From Porphyromonas loveana (GTDB lineage Bacteria > Bacteroidota > Bacteroidia > Bacteroidales > Porphyromonadaceae), in the NCBI RefSeq assembly GCF_003096695.1, contig NZ_QEKY01000008.1, positions 62,001-126,000 on the forward strand: a stretch of 64,000 nucleotides of DNA, written 5' to 3'. The notes below the pieces were generated by a model, which did not search any database, was not told the origin of the DNA, and was given only the letters and a program-made list of their open reading frames with translations. Positions within the stretch are counted from its first letter, which is position 1; every line of letters begins with the position of its first letter. Position numbers and translations under genes: made by a program. Of this stretch, positions 45,609 through 54,517 are shown in pieces.

Positions 45609-46909
45609 AGCGGGATAATGTTTTCGAGGTGGATGCCGTGCGATCCCTTGAGCAGGATGAGAGAATCATGTATCGGATGCTCCTCCAGATAGTGTGCCAA
45701 CGCCACATGATCGGCAAAGCCCATCGCCCCCTCGGGAAAGTCCTGCTCCATAGCCATCAGGCACGGCCCGCAGAGCAGCACTCGATTGCTCCGTCCCTCA
45801 CGTATGCGTCGAAGGAGAGCTGCGTGCTCAGCGGCACTCTCCGCCCCCAGCTCGTTCATATCGCCAAGGATGAGCACGGGCGTCTTGTCCGTGCGTATGG
45901 TGTCGAAGTTGTCAAGAGCGGCACGCATACTCACGGGATTGGCGTTGTATGCATCGACAATGAGCGAATTGCCCCGCTCTGTTTCCATCCATTGGGAGCG
46001 ATTGTTGCCCGGCTTATAAGACGCCAATGCACTGACAATGGCCTCGTCCGGCACGTCGAAGAACCGGCCTGCCGCCACAGCGGCCAAGGCATTGGGCAGA
46101 TTGTAATCGCCCACCAGTCGGGTCATCACCCGCGTATCACTCACGCCGTCCATCAGATCGAAGGAGAGATAGGGCGAATCCTGCTGCGGAGACAGCCGCC
46201 CCTGCACCGTGGCAGCGGGCGAAGTGCCGTAGGAGACGTAGTCCATCCCCTCGGCCATAGCCACGAGCGTGTCATCATCCGTGTGCAGGAAGAGTGCCCC
46301 TCCGGCAGCGCGGACATGGTCGTACAACTCGCCCTTGGTACGACGCACTCCTTCGAGGGAGCCAAATCCCTGCAAATGGGCGCGACCGATGTTGGTGATC
46401 AGGCCGTAATCGGGACGGGCGATAGCCGTCAGCTCGGCTATGTCTCCGGGCTTATTGGCACCCATTTCGACGATGGCGATCTGGTGCTCCGGTCGGAGCC
46501 TCAGCAGGGTCAGCGGAACGCCGATATGATTGTTGAGGTTGCCCTCTGTATATAATATATGGTAGGTAGAGGAGAGAACGGCAGCCATCAGTTCCTTGGT
46601 GGTCGTCTTGCCGTTGGTACCCGTGATACCGATAACGGGCGTACCCAGTCGGCTGCGATGCAGAGCGGCCAACTGCTGCAGGGCGGTGAGCACATCCTCC
46701 ACCAGGAGATAGCGCTCGTCGCGCACCACAGCAGGATCGTCCACCACTGCCAAGGCGCAACCCTGCTCCAAGGCCGAGGCTGCATACTGATTGCCATCGA
46801 ACAGCTCCCCTTTGAGAGCAAAGAAAAGACTGTCCTGCGGTGTGCGACGGCTGTCGGTCGTCACGATGGGATGCGCCAGATAGGCATCGTATAGTTGTTC
46901 GATTGTCAT
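45602..46909 (-). CDS. murF: UDP-N-acetylmuramoyl-tripeptide--D-alanyl-D-alanine ligase
   Basis: The 435-aa Mur ligase adds D-Ala-D-Ala to the peptidoglycan precursor. The N-terminal domain recognises the UDP-MurNAc tripeptide (VTTDSRRTPQDSLFFALKG), the central ATPase carries GITGTNGKTTTKEL, and the C-terminal domain carries IVDAYNANPVSM and VLILGDMNELG. Length is normal. It is the first gene of a unit with rpoN and has a complete promoter at 46973-47003. Confidence 0.95.
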   Translation of the reverse strand: MTIEQLYDAYLAHPIVTTDSRRTPQDSLFFALKGELFDGNQYAASALEQGCALAVVDDPAVVRDERYLLVEDVLTALQQLAALHRSRLGTPVIGITGTNGKTTTKELMAAVLSSTYHILYTEGNLNNHIGVPLTLLRLRPEHQIAIVEMGANKPGDIAELTAIARPDYGLITNIGRAHLQGFGSLEGVRRTKGELYDHVRAAGGALFLHTDDDTLVAMAEGMDYVSYGTSPAATVQGRLSPQQDSPYLSFDLMDGVSDTRVMTRLVGDYNLPNALAAVAAGRFFDVPDEAIVSALASYKPGNNRSQWMETERGNSLIVDAYNANPVSMRAALDNFDTIRTDKTPVLILGDMNELGAESAAEHAALLRRIREGRSNRVLLCGPCLMAMEQDFPEGAMGFADHVALAHYLEEHPIHDSLILLKGSHGIHLENIIPLC

Positions 46910-46972
46910 TCGACTACAGATTAGGAAGTGTACGAACGGGCGATCCGATCCTCCCGCTCTTTATCGTATAAA

Positions 46973-47003
46973 CAAAGGTAGTCCAATCTTGGAAGCACCC
47001 AAA
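46973..47003 (-). promoter_or_regulatory. promoter of murF-rpoN
   Basis: On the minus strand TTTG (47003-47000), a 19-base gap and TACCTTTG (46980-46973) form a complete Bacteroidota promoter. The leader would be about 57 bases. Confidence 0.75.
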
Positions 47004-47014
47004 TACCAAAGGAG

Positions 47015-47190
47015 TTCGTTTAGGCGCAAAAAGATGGTCGCACAGCGTCCCAAAAAACTTGGCGCATATTTTTTTGAGAATACGCGCCATTTCAAAAAAG
47101 ATTTGGCGCCATTTCGGATTTTTTTTGGCGCCAATTTTCGCGGATTTTGGCACGTGATTCTGCCGTTTTTCGGCGCATAAAACCGACATC
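47015..47190. repeat. 22-bp periodic GGCGCC-type array, locus A
   Basis: GGCGC, GCGCC or close variants recur about every 22 bases (47033, 47061, 47084, 47105, 47127, 47149, 47172), each followed by an A- or T-rich run. Typical units are TTGGCGCCATTTCGG plus seven more bases, and TTGGCGCCAATTTTCGCGG plus three. About eight degenerate units fill the gap between the murF promoter and the alaS leader. A matching array is at 54311-54442. Confidence 0.75.
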
Positions 47191-47339
47191 CCGACTCCAC
47201 ACCTGAGCACATTCGGGACAAGCCTATGTGCGCAGACACCCCCGCGCCCTCACAAATCCCGCCTCGTCGGAGCCAAAAGGTTCGCAAGAGACCGAAAACA
47301 CGGAAGCGGAGAGTAAATCCTTACAATCAAGAAAGTTCG

Positions 47340-47347
47340 TATTTTTG
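47340..47347 (+). promoter_or_regulatory. putative -7 box of alaS
   Basis: TATTTTTG fits TAnnTTTG and lies 37 bases before the alaS ATG. No clear -33 element was seen. Confidence 0.4.
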
Positions 47348-47384
47348 TCCTCATTATTACAAAGAATCAACACGTGCAATCGAT

Positions 47385-50015
47385 ATGCTCACGTCAAAAG
47401 AAATCAGAGAATCATTCAAGTCTTTCTTTGCCTCCAAAGGGCATAAAATAGTTCCTTCGGCCCCCATGGTGATCAAAGGCGACCCCACGCTCATGTTCAC
47501 CAACGCCGGCATGAACCAGTTCAAGGACATCATCCTCGGCAACGTCGAGGCCAAATATACCCGCGTAGCCGACTCACAGAAGTGTCTGCGCGTGAGCGGC
47601 AAGCACAACGACCTGGAAGAGGTGGGACACGACACCTATCACCACACCATGTTCGAGATGCTGGGCAACTGGTCGTTCGGCGACTACTTCAAGAAGGAAG
47701 CCATCGAATGGGCTTGGGAGTATCTGGTCTCCGTATTGGGGCTCGACCCCGATCGGCTGTATGCCACCGTATTCGAGGGCAGCCCCTCCGAAGGTCTCAG
47801 CCGTGACGACGAGGCTGCATCCTATTGGGCGCAGTTCCTCCCCGCAGAACGCATCATCAACGGCAACAAACACGACAACTTCTGGGAAATGGGCGACACC
47901 GGCCCCTGTGGTCCCTGCTCGGAAATACATATCGACTTGCGACCGGATGAAGAACGCGCCCGCGTAAATGGCTTGGAACTCATCAATAAGAATCATCCGC
48001 AAGTGATCGAGATATGGAATCTCGTATTCATGCAGTACAATCGTAGGGCAGACTCTTCTCTTGATGCTCTGCCCCACAAGGTGATCGACACAGGTATGGG
48101 TTTTGAGCGTCTCTGTATGGCGATTCAGGGCAAGACGTCCAACTACGACACGGATGTCTTCCAACCCCTTATCTCGACTCTGGCGACGATGAGCGGCATC
48201 CGATACGGCGACGACGCCTCCACCGACATAGCGATGCGTGTGGTAGCCGACCACATCCGCACGATTGCGTTCGCCATCACGGACGGACAGCTCCCTTCCA
48301 ATGCCAAGGCCGGCTACGTCATCCGCCGCATCCTGCGCCGCGCCGTACGCTACGGCTACACGTTCTTGCACTGTCGCGAGGCCTTCATGTACCGCCTCCT
48401 GCCCACACTCATCGACACGATGGGGGATGCCTATCCCGAATTGCAGGCTCAGCGTGAGTTGATCGGCCGTGTGATCAAAGAGGAGGAAGAGAGCTTCCTG
48501 CGCACGCTGGAGACGGGTATTCGTCTGCTGGACAAGAAGATCGCGGAGAACAAGGCGGCAGGCTCTACTACGCTCCGAGGAACGGATGCTTTCGAACTGT
48601 ACGACACCTTCGGATTCCCGCTGGACTTGACGGCACTGATCTTGGCAGAAAACGGCATGACGGTGGACGAGGCCGGATTCGACACAGAGATGCAGAAGCA
48701 AAAAGAGCGCGCCCGCAATGCCGCTGCCATGGAGGCCGGCGACTGGGTGGTGATCCGTGAAGGCGAATCGAAGTTCTCCGGTTACGACTTCACTGAGACG
48801 GAAACCGAGATACTACGCTACCGTCTGGTGAAGCAGAAGAACAAGGAATACTACCAAGTGGTGCTGTCGGACACACCTTTCTACGCCGAAATGGGTGGAC
48901 AGGTGGGCGACAGCGGCCAACTGATAGACGAGTCGGGTGTGGCATACGACATATTCGACACCAAACGGGAGAACAACCTACCTGTACACCTCATGAAGAA
49001 ACTCCCCGAAAGTACTACCGACACTTTCGTGGCACGCATCCATGAGGAGAAGCGCCGTCAGGCAGAAGCCAACCACACCGCCACCCACCTCATGCACGAA
49101 GCCCTGCGCGATGTGTTGGGGACGCACGTGGAGCAGAAAGGTTCGTTCGTAAGCCCCGAAGTGCTCCGCTTCGACTTCTCGCACTTCGGCAAGATGAGTG
49201 TGGAAGAAATTCGCAAGGTGGAGGAATTGGTGGCACAGCGCATTCGTGCAGACTATCGGAGGGAAGAGTTCCGCGACGTGCCCATAGCCGAAGCACAGGC
49301 GATGGGTGCCATGGCTCTTTTCGGCGAGAAGTACGGCGAAGAAGTACGCGTGATGAAGTACGGTTCCTCCGTAGAGCTTTGTGGGGGTACGCACATACCT
49401 TCGACAGGTATGATCGGTACGTTCCGAATCGTATCCGAGAGCTCCATCGCTTCGGGCATCCGCCGTATCGAAGCTGTGACGGGTGCCAATGCCGAACGAC
49501 TGACATACGAACGGGAAGACATCCTCCTCGCCATCAAAGAGCTCTTCAATAATAATCCGAACCTCATCAAATCCATTGAGAAGATGCTGGAAGAGGATGT
49601 ACAGCTCAAGAAACAGGTGGCCGACATGAAGCAGGAACGCATCGCACGATTCAAGAAAACGCTTCTCGAACAGGACATCCGTCGTCGCGGCATACGAGTC
49701 TTTGCGATCAAAGAGCTGATGCAAACCGAAATGATGAAGGACTTGGCTTTCCAGATCGCAGGCGAAATGACCGAGAGCTTTGCCATCGTAGCGGGTACGA
49801 TTGAGAGTGAAAACAAATGCGCCCTGACGGTGATGCTGTCCAAAGACCTCGTAGAGAGCGGTATGGATGCGGCCAAGCTCGTGCGTAGTGCAGCCGGCCT
49901 CATTCAAGGCGGTGGCGGCGGACAGCCCCACTTTGCGACTGCCGGCGGCAAGAAAAGCGAGGGCATCCACGCTGCCATTGAGCAGATATTGAAAGAGGCG
50001 GACTTGGCGAACTGA
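47385..50015 (+). CDS. alaS: alanyl-tRNA synthetase
   Basis: The 876-aa class II synthetase charges tRNA-Ala. The N-terminal catalytic core has [16 protein letters not shown] and [13 protein letters not shown]. The editing domain has the zinc-site HTATHLMH (about residue 565) and CGGTH (about 665), and the C-terminal oligomerisation domain ends [15 protein letters not shown]. The frame is open back to 47226, but ATG 47385 gives the family start [15 protein letters not shown] and follows a -7 box. aroB begins 26 bases after the stop. Confidence 0.97.
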   Translation: MLTSKEIRESFKSFFASKGHKIVPSAPMVIKGDPTLMFTNAGMNQFKDIILGNVEAKYTRVADSQKCLRVSGKHNDLEEVGHDTYHHTMFEMLGNWSFGDYFKKEAIEWAWEYLVSVLGLDPDRLYATVFEGSPSEGLSRDDEAASYWAQFLPAERIINGNKHDNFWEMGDTGPCGPCSEIHIDLRPDEERARVNGLELINKNHPQVIEIWNLVFMQYNRRADSSLDALPHKVIDTGMGFERLCMAIQGKTSNYDTDVFQPLISTLATMSGIRYGDDASTDIAMRVVADHIRTIAFAITDGQLPSNAKAGYVIRRILRRAVRYGYTFLHCREAFMYRLLPTLIDTMGDAYPELQAQRELIGRVIKEEEESFLRTLETGIRLLDKKIAENKAAGSTTLRGTDAFELYDTFGFPLDLTALILAENGMTVDEAGFDTEMQKQKERARNAAAMEAGDWVVIREGESKFSGYDFTETETEILRYRLVKQKNKEYYQVVLSDTPFYAEMGGQVGDSGQLIDESGVAYDIFDTKRENNLPVHLMKKLPESTTDTFVARIHEEKRRQAEANHTATHLMHEALRDVLGTHVEQKGSFVSPEVLRFDFSHFGKMSVEEIRKVEELVAQRIRADYRREEFRDVPIAEAQAMGAMALFGEKYGEEVRVMKYGSSVELCGGTHIPSTGMIGTFRIVSESSIASGIRRIEAVTGANAERLTYEREDILLAIKELFNNNPNLIKSIEKMLEEDVQLKKQVADMKQERIARFKKTLLEQDIRRRGIRVFAIKELMQTEMMKDLAFQIAGEMTESFAIVAGTIESENKCALTVMLSKDLVESGMDAAKLVRSAAGLIQGGGGGQPHFATAGGKKSEGIHAAIEQILKEADLAN

Positions 50016-50041
50016 TTCGTCCCGCGCATCATCACGACGCT

Positions 50042-51103
50042 GTGATTACAGTAGGAACAGATATCATCGGTCGTAAGCTGATACCGGCTCTGTCGGACAT
50101 GGCTTACGACCGATTGTTCGTTTTGTGCGATGCAGTCGTTGCCGAGCAGCATGCCGAGCGACTTGCTCCCATCTGCGCCATCACCGCACCGGAGGACTGG
50201 CACATGGTGTCGGGAGGAGAGGACCTCAAGCTGTGGCAAAACTGTCCTCCCGTCTGGCAATGGCTGAGCGAGAGGGGTGCTTCCCGCCACTCCATTTTAC
50301 TATGTATAGGAGGCGGAACGGTGACGGACTTCGGGGGATTTGTCGCATCGGTCTATAAGCGTGGCATTCGCACGATCAACCTTAGCACGACGCTCATGGG
50401 CATGGTGGATGCTTCGGTCGGCGGCAAAACGGGTATCGACTTCAGCGGTATCAAAAACGAAATCGGCTCCTTCCACCAACCCAAAGCGGTCTTTTGCGAC
50501 TGCGCCTTCCTCACTACGCTGCCCGATCGCGAACGACTATCGGGATATGCCGAGGTGATGAAGCATGCGCTTCTCATCGGACAAGAGGCTTGGCAAGAGG
50601 CGGTTTCATTTGACCTTTTCTCTGACGATCTGGTAGTATGGGAGTCAATAGTGGCACGAAATGTGGCATTCAAAGAATCGATAGTGGTGCAAGATCCGCT
50701 CGAATCAGGATTACGACGCATCCTCAATTTGGGTCACACCATCGGGCACGCAGTCGAGAGTTTGTCGCTGCGACTGTTGCAAGAGAACGCGATCTCGCAC
50801 GGACACGCAGTGATGATCGGGCTTATCAGCGAACTTTATCACTCCGTTTTGACCCACGGCCTCCCTCGTGACATCCTCTTTACGCTCGTCTCTTGGTCCA
50901 AAGAGTACTACCCTCCTTTCTTTTTCACCTGCAAGCAATACCCCGAACTGACTGCTTATTGCCACAAAGACAAGAAGAACAAAAAAGGAAAAATCGTACT
51001 CATTCCGCTCCGTGGAGTGGGTCAAGTAGGAGAACCAACTGAAATTTCAGAAGAAATCGTGCATGAATGCCTCGATTTTTATCGAGAAATGCTTGGCGGA
51101 TAA
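50042..51103 (+). CDS. aroB: 3-dehydroquinate synthase
   Basis: The 353-aa enzyme makes 3-dehydroquinate from DAHP, the second shikimate step. The NAD-binding CIGGGTVTDFGGFVASVYKRG, the substrate segment TTLMGMVDASVGGKTGID and the zinc ligands in GYAEVMKHAL and ILNLGHTIGHAVE are all visible. The start appears to be GTG 50042. It is downstream of alaS, and its 3' end contains the promoter of the tRNA-Pro gene. Confidence 0.94.
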   Translation: MITVGTDIIGRKLIPALSDMAYDRLFVLCDAVVAEQHAERLAPICAITAPEDWHMVSGGEDLKLWQNCPPVWQWLSERGASRHSILLCIGGGTVTDFGGFVASVYKRGIRTINLSTTLMGMVDASVGGKTGIDFSGIKNEIGSFHQPKAVFCDCAFLTTLPDRERLSGYAEVMKHALLIGQEAWQEAVSFDLFSDDLVVWESIVARNVAFKESIVVQDPLESGLRRILNLGHTIGHAVESLSLRLLQENAISHGHAVMIGLISELYHSVLTHGLPRDILFTLVSWSKEYYPPFFFTCKQYPELTAYCHKDKKNKKGKIVLIPLRGVGQVGEPTEISEEIVHECLDFYREMLGG

Positions 51104-51122
51104 AGAAAATACCCTACCTTTG
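51093..51122 (+). promoter_or_regulatory. promoter of the tRNA-Pro gene
   Basis: TTG (51093-51095), a 19-base gap and TACCTTTG (51115-51122) form a promoter whose -33 part lies inside the last codons of aroB. The start is predicted about 10 bases before the mature tRNA. Confidence 0.65.
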
Positions 51123-51138
51123 CCACGCAATAAGCAAG

Positions 51139-51213
51139 CGGGGTGTAGCTCAGCCCGGTTAGAGTACGCGTCTGGGGGGCGTGTGGTCGCTGGTTCGAAT
51201 CCAGTCACCCCGA
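51139..51213 (+). tRNA. tRNA-Pro (anticodon GGG)
   Basis: The cloverleaf is complete. The acceptor stem is CGGGGTG/CACCCCG with discriminator A, the D arm begins GCTC, and the anticodon loop is CTGGGGG with GGG. The T arm contains GGTTCGAAT with five pairs, one of them a wobble. CCA is not encoded. The anticodon stem has two G-U pairs. Confidence 0.9.
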
Positions 51214-51228
51214 CTGGTAAAAAGAAGA

Positions 51229-51268
51229 AGGCAGGTATCGTTTAGACGATAACCTGCCTTTCTTTTTT
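51229..51268 (+). terminator. terminator of the tRNA-Pro gene
   Basis: AGGCAGGTATCG pairs with CGATAACCTGCCT (one bulge) and is followed by TTCTTTTTT. The 128 bases to the next gene hold nothing else recognised. Confidence 0.8.
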
Positions 51269-51396
51269 CACAAACATACGGCCTCGACAACAAAGAATCC
51301 CACAAGAAACAAAAGCCCCATGCCGCAGCTCTCTTAAACTACCGCCAGACGGAATGATGTCAATACGTCTCAAAATCTCAATGCTTTGCAGTAATA

Positions 51397-51768
51397 TCAA
51401 AAGAGAAACCTCACGACGCGTATCAAGAAGAAGGCAACCTTCAGAAATATGATGATCAGCGGAATTCCGATAAACAGCCAGAGTGGATGGACAAACATCA
51501 GCCAGTAGAAAGACAAACTGGAGAAAGAGATGAAGAAAATCCAGAAAGCAAGGTTTTTGGCAGGGAGGCCTAATCCATTGGGCAGCTCGCTACGAATAGC
51601 AGCTGCCATCGCAGTCATAATGGCGGAATACCCCAAGACAAGCCAAAAGGCATCGGATAGTTCAACAAATTCTGTAATCACATAAAGTGTCGCCACGACG
51701 TTTGTTGCAAGATAAAACAAACCAGCAACATAATTGAGAAGAATATATACTCGTGAAATGTGCCTCAA
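51397..51768 (-). CDS. small membrane protein of unknown function
   Basis: The ~123-aa protein has four predicted membrane segments (ILLNYVAGLFYLATNVVATLYV; FWLVLGYSAIMTAMAAA; LAFWIFFISFSSLSFYWL; LFIGIPLIIIFLKVAFFLI). I recognise no family. The only start in a sensible place is TTG 51768, so the exact N-terminus is uncertain. It begins 27 bases after the stop of the exported-protein gene and may be cotranscribed with it. Confidence 0.55.
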   Translation of the reverse strand: MRHISRVYILLNYVAGLFYLATNVVATLYVITEFVELSDAFWLVLGYSAIMTAMAAAIRSELPNGLGLPAKNLAFWIFFISFSSLSFYWLMFVHPLWLFIGIPLIIIFLKVAFFLIRVVRFLF

Positions 51769-51795
51769 CGCTCATGAGATCGGGGGCATTCCCTC

Positions 51796-52221
51796 TTACT
51801 TGCCAGCGCGCTTCATTTGCTTGTATTGGGCACGTGTGATGATGCCGAGGGTGATGTCTTCGTTGGAGATATACTTCTTTTTGAGGAGGAAATGGTACTC
51901 TCTCTTATTGTTGTCATACGTGAGGGCGTAGGTTTGTACAACGTCCCAACCGAAACGAGCCATGTAGTTCGCCACATCGGTCATAGACTCGAACTTGATT
52001 GTTTTGCCCGACTCATCCACAATTTCCTTGACCAAAGTCTGTCCAAAGTCGAGTACCACTTTCACCTTCGGACCGAATACTCCGGACGAAGTCCCGATGA
52101 TTTCACAATAAGTGTACTCGGGCTTGGGCAATTCCGTTGCAGCAGCATTTCCGCTCTCTTGTGCCACGATCGGCAAGATGGCAGCTACCATGAAGGCAGC
52201 CATCAGTACGAATCTTTTCAT
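51796..52221 (-). CDS. exported protein of unknown function
   Basis: The 141-aa product starts with a signal peptide (MKRFVLMAAFMVAAILPIVAQ), which fixes the ATG at 52221 although the frame is open to 52392. The mature part has YTYCEIIGTSSGVFGPKVKV and a MARFGWDVVQTYAL segment like those of small Bacteroidota exported proteins. It ends with a basic tail. No known domain was identified. It is 37 bases after the AlkD-like gene. Confidence 0.65.
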   Translation of the reverse strand: MKRFVLMAAFMVAAILPIVAQESGNAAATELPKPEYTYCEIIGTSSGVFGPKVKVVLDFGQTLVKEIVDESGKTIKFESMTDVANYMARFGWDVVQTYALTYDNNKREYHFLLKKKYISNEDITLGIITRAQYKQMKRAGK

Positions 52222-52258
52222 TGTTGTTCTTTTTTGTATGGTTGATAAGTGTGTTACA

Positions 52259-52999
52259 TTATTTACGCGACTTCCCTTGCGCCATGAAATAAGTGCGTTG
52301 CGCAGGAGAAAGCTTCTCAATGGCGTAGCGAAGAGCCGTGCGCGGCATGGCTGCAGCGTGTATATCGAGAAAAGCCAACAGCAGATCCTCACGCTTATTT
52401 CCCATCTCTCGCAGCATCCAACCGACTGCTTTGTGCATCAAATCGTGGGGATGGAAGAGCAATTTCTCCGCCAGACGCAACGTGGGTTCGTACTCTCCGT
52501 AGCGAATCAAGCGCCAATTGGCCACCATGGCAATACGCTGTTCCCAGAGCGACGACGAAGCCGCCAAATGATCCAGCAGGGCATTGCCCTCCTCGGGATG
52601 GGCATGGACGTATTCGCCTATGATGCCGGGCGCGGACGTATCCACCAAGTCCCAATTATTGACCATCGCAGTATGCCCCAGATAGGCACTCAAGATGGCG
52701 ACGCGCTCCGCCCCGGAACGCGTTCGTTTGTATAGCTCCGTCATACCTATGAGTGCCAACAGACGCACCTCATGGTACGGCTGTTGCAGGAGAAGGGTCA
52801 GCACCTCTACTGACCAAGGTCTGTGCGCCTTCTCATAAGCACGAATATCAGGAACGGAAATACCAAGAAACTCGTCACCCTCGCCGTATTGGCCCGGCCC
52901 GGTCTTGAAAAAACGTTGTGAATGTACGGCACGTTTGGGATCACCCATGCACCGAAGATCGTTCACAGTCGTCTCTATAAGAATGTGCGTCTGCTCCAT
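52259..52999 (-). CDS. DNA alkylation repair protein, AlkD-like
   Basis: The 246-aa all-helical protein follows the AlkD/HEAT-like glycosylase plan. Motifs are FFKTGPGQYGEGDEFLGISVPDIR near the N-terminus, LLQQPYHEVRLLALIGMTE, NNWDLVDTSAPGIIGEY (with the D that AlkD uses at its active site) and HDLMHKAVGWMLREMGN. Such enzymes remove bulky or positively charged N3/N7-alkyl purines. It is 16 bases downstream of plsC and heads toward the two small unknown genes. Confidence 0.85.
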   Translation of the reverse strand: MEQTHILIETTVNDLRCMGDPKRAVHSQRFFKTGPGQYGEGDEFLGISVPDIRAYEKAHRPWSVEVLTLLLQQPYHEVRLLALIGMTELYKRTRSGAERVAILSAYLGHTAMVNNWDLVDTSAPGIIGEYVHAHPEEGNALLDHLAASSSLWEQRIAMVANWRLIRYGEYEPTLRLAEKLLFHPHDLMHKAVGWMLREMGNKREDLLLAFLDIHAAAMPRTALRYAIEKLSPAQRTYFMAQGKSRK

Positions 53000-53015
53000 A
53001 AAGCTACCCTTCTCG

Positions 53016-53774
53016 TTATGTTTGTTGGGCTTCTACCTCTTCCGAAACAGCAGAGGCTATCCGTCGCGAAGTTTCCCTCACGGCCTCAGCTATGGAAAGA
53101 GGCTTCTCTCCGAAGTCTGATATCCTCAGCGACGGATGTATCGTCAGAGTCAGTCGTTGCGGACGAGGGAAATACTTCCCTCTCGGAAGCAGCTTGAAGG
53201 AACCGTCCAGCGAGACGGGAATGATGGGTACACCGAGCGCATCGGCCATGAGAAAACCACCTTTTTTGAAACGTGCCAATCGCCCCGTGAACGAACGTGT
53301 ACCCTCGGGGAAGATGAAGATAGAAGTGCCCTCTGCAAGCACACGCTGCGCCTGTGCCATAGCATGCGTTATGGCTGAGGGGCTATTGGTATCGACAAAA
53401 ATGAAACCTGCCGCCTGACAAGCAAAACCCACGAACGGGATCTTGCGAATACCCTCCTTGAGAACCCATTTGAATGGGATGCCGAGGTAACCGTACATCA
53501 TGAAGATGTCGCAGGCCCCTTGGTGATTGGCCATGACGACGAAAGGTCCTTTGTCCGGCACATGCTCCCGTCCCACCACACGTATCGGGCTCATGAAGAG
53601 CGCAAGCGTAAGCCGAGACCATATCAGCCCCGGGTAATAGGCAAAAATCCTGCTATAGCCGAGCATACTGCCGATGGAGGTGGACAGGGCTGTCAGCAGC
53701 GTAAAAAAAAGAAAAAGGGGGCCGCCCAACAGGCAGAAATAGATGATAAAAAGAATGCGTCCAACTATTTTCAT
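53016..53774 (-). CDS. plsC: 1-acyl-sn-glycerol-3-phosphate acyltransferase
   Basis: The 252-aa membrane enzyme acylates lysophosphatidic acid to phosphatidic acid. The catalytic HX4D is in NHQGACD, the glycerol-phosphate site is FPEGTRSF, and an N-terminal membrane segment (ILFIIYFCLLGGPLFLFFTLL) anchors it. The start ATG 53774 is preferred to a TTG at 53798 because a -7 box overlaps the latter. The alkD-like gene follows. Confidence 0.9.
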   Translation of the reverse strand: MKIVGRILFIIYFCLLGGPLFLFFTLLTALSTSIGSMLGYSRIFAYYPGLIWSRLTLALFMSPIRVVGREHVPDKGPFVVMANHQGACDIFMMYGYLGIPFKWVLKEGIRKIPFVGFACQAAGFIFVDTNSPSAITHAMAQAQRVLAEGTSIFIFPEGTRSFTGRLARFKKGGFLMADALGVPIIPVSLDGSFKLLPRGKYFPRPQRLTLTIHPSLRISDFGEKPLSIAEAVRETSRRIASAVSEEVEAQQT

Positions 53775-53795
53775 CTTGAGAGTATTGAGTGTAGG

Positions 53796-53803
53796 CAAAA
53801 GTA
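53796..53803 (-). promoter_or_regulatory. putative -7 box of plsC
   Basis: The minus strand reads TACTTTTG, fitting TAnnTTTG, 22 bases upstream of the plsC ATG. No -33 element was found. Confidence 0.4.
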
Positions 53804-53896
53804 ATGAATCTTTCGCGCAATAATTTCGCCATTCCGATGATTATTGCTTTATTTGCAGAGATAAAATCGGAAACAAACAATAACAAGCATACTCAT

Positions 53897-54070
53897 ATGG
53901 AAGGAATTGGAAAGTACATAGGAGCCCTCATTCTGCTCATCGGCGTTTTGGTGCTGGCTATCCCCGCATTTACGGATTCGATCACTGATACCAGCTTGAT
54001 GATAGGCCTCCTTTTGGTCGTTGTAGGCTTCTTTGCGCACATCTTCATCGGACGTAAAGCAAAGGCATAA
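53897..54070 (+). CDS. 57-aa membrane protein
   Basis: A short protein with two hydrophobic segments (IGALILLIGVLVLAIPAF and SLMIGLLLVVVGFFAHIFI) and a basic end (GRKAKA). The frame is open from 53804, but ATG 53897 gives a compact N-terminus (MEGIGKYIGA). Such two-segment proteins are common in Bacteroidota, with no assigned role. It is monocistronic and ends at a strong terminator. Confidence 0.7.
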   Translation: MEGIGKYIGALILLIGVLVLAIPAFTDSITDTSLMIGLLLVVVGFFAHIFIGRKAKA

Positions 54071-54110
54071 GCCCTAAGGACATAATCCTCCGCAAGAGGA
54101 GATCAAACAA

Positions 54111-54162
54111 ATAACCATCGGCTCTACCCCCTCCAAGAGGAACGAGCCGATGGTTATTTTTG
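54111..54162 (+). terminator. intrinsic terminator of the 57-aa gene
   Basis: ATAACCATCGGCTC pairs perfectly with GAGCCGATGGTTAT (54144-54157) and is followed by a T-run. Confidence 0.85.
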
Positions 54163-54310
54163 TATATAGTCTTCCGAAAAGTGGGGCATGGAAGTCCGGA
54201 TACAGGAAGAGTCGGCTCCATCTATCGCGCACAAACCTCACGCCAGTCTCCACTATTGCATAAAGAGACTTGCTCTTGTAAAAAGTATGCAGAGGTGTTA
54301 CGATCTACAA

Positions 54311-54442
54311 CTCGCACAGATGGACGAAAAAACTCGCGCCAAAAAGAAATGATTTTGGCGCCATTTTGGAAAAATTTATGCGCCAAATCGGAAAACATTT
54401 GGCGCAAGATTTATCTCCATATTGGCACCATATTCGTCGCCA
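54311..54442. repeat. 22-bp periodic GGCGCC-type array, locus B
   Basis: GCGCC/GGCGC-type cores recur every 21-22 bases (54336, 54357, 54380, 54400, then GGCACC at 54423), with A/T-rich runs between them. The first unit, CTCGCACAGATGG plus nine bases, resembles the early unit GTCGCACAGCGTCC of locus A, so the two arrays seem related over their whole length. It lies between the 57-aa gene and the 3' end of the lolC/E-type gene. Confidence 0.7.
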
Positions 54443-54517
54443 CCTTGCCTCTGTAAAGAAAGGGGAGCGGCGTTTTGCAAGAAAAGGGATGGAGCTTGCG
54501 CCCTCAAGAGGGGGTAA

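Noticed and set aside
47148-47163. TGGCACGTGATTCTGC as a sigma-54 promoter
   Set aside because: The GG-to-GC spacing is one base too long, and the sequence is one degenerate unit of the 22-bp array.
47574-48701. Antisense open frame (375 codons) opposite alaS
   Set aside because: It lies fully inside the alaS catalytic region on the other strand and has no recognisable features.
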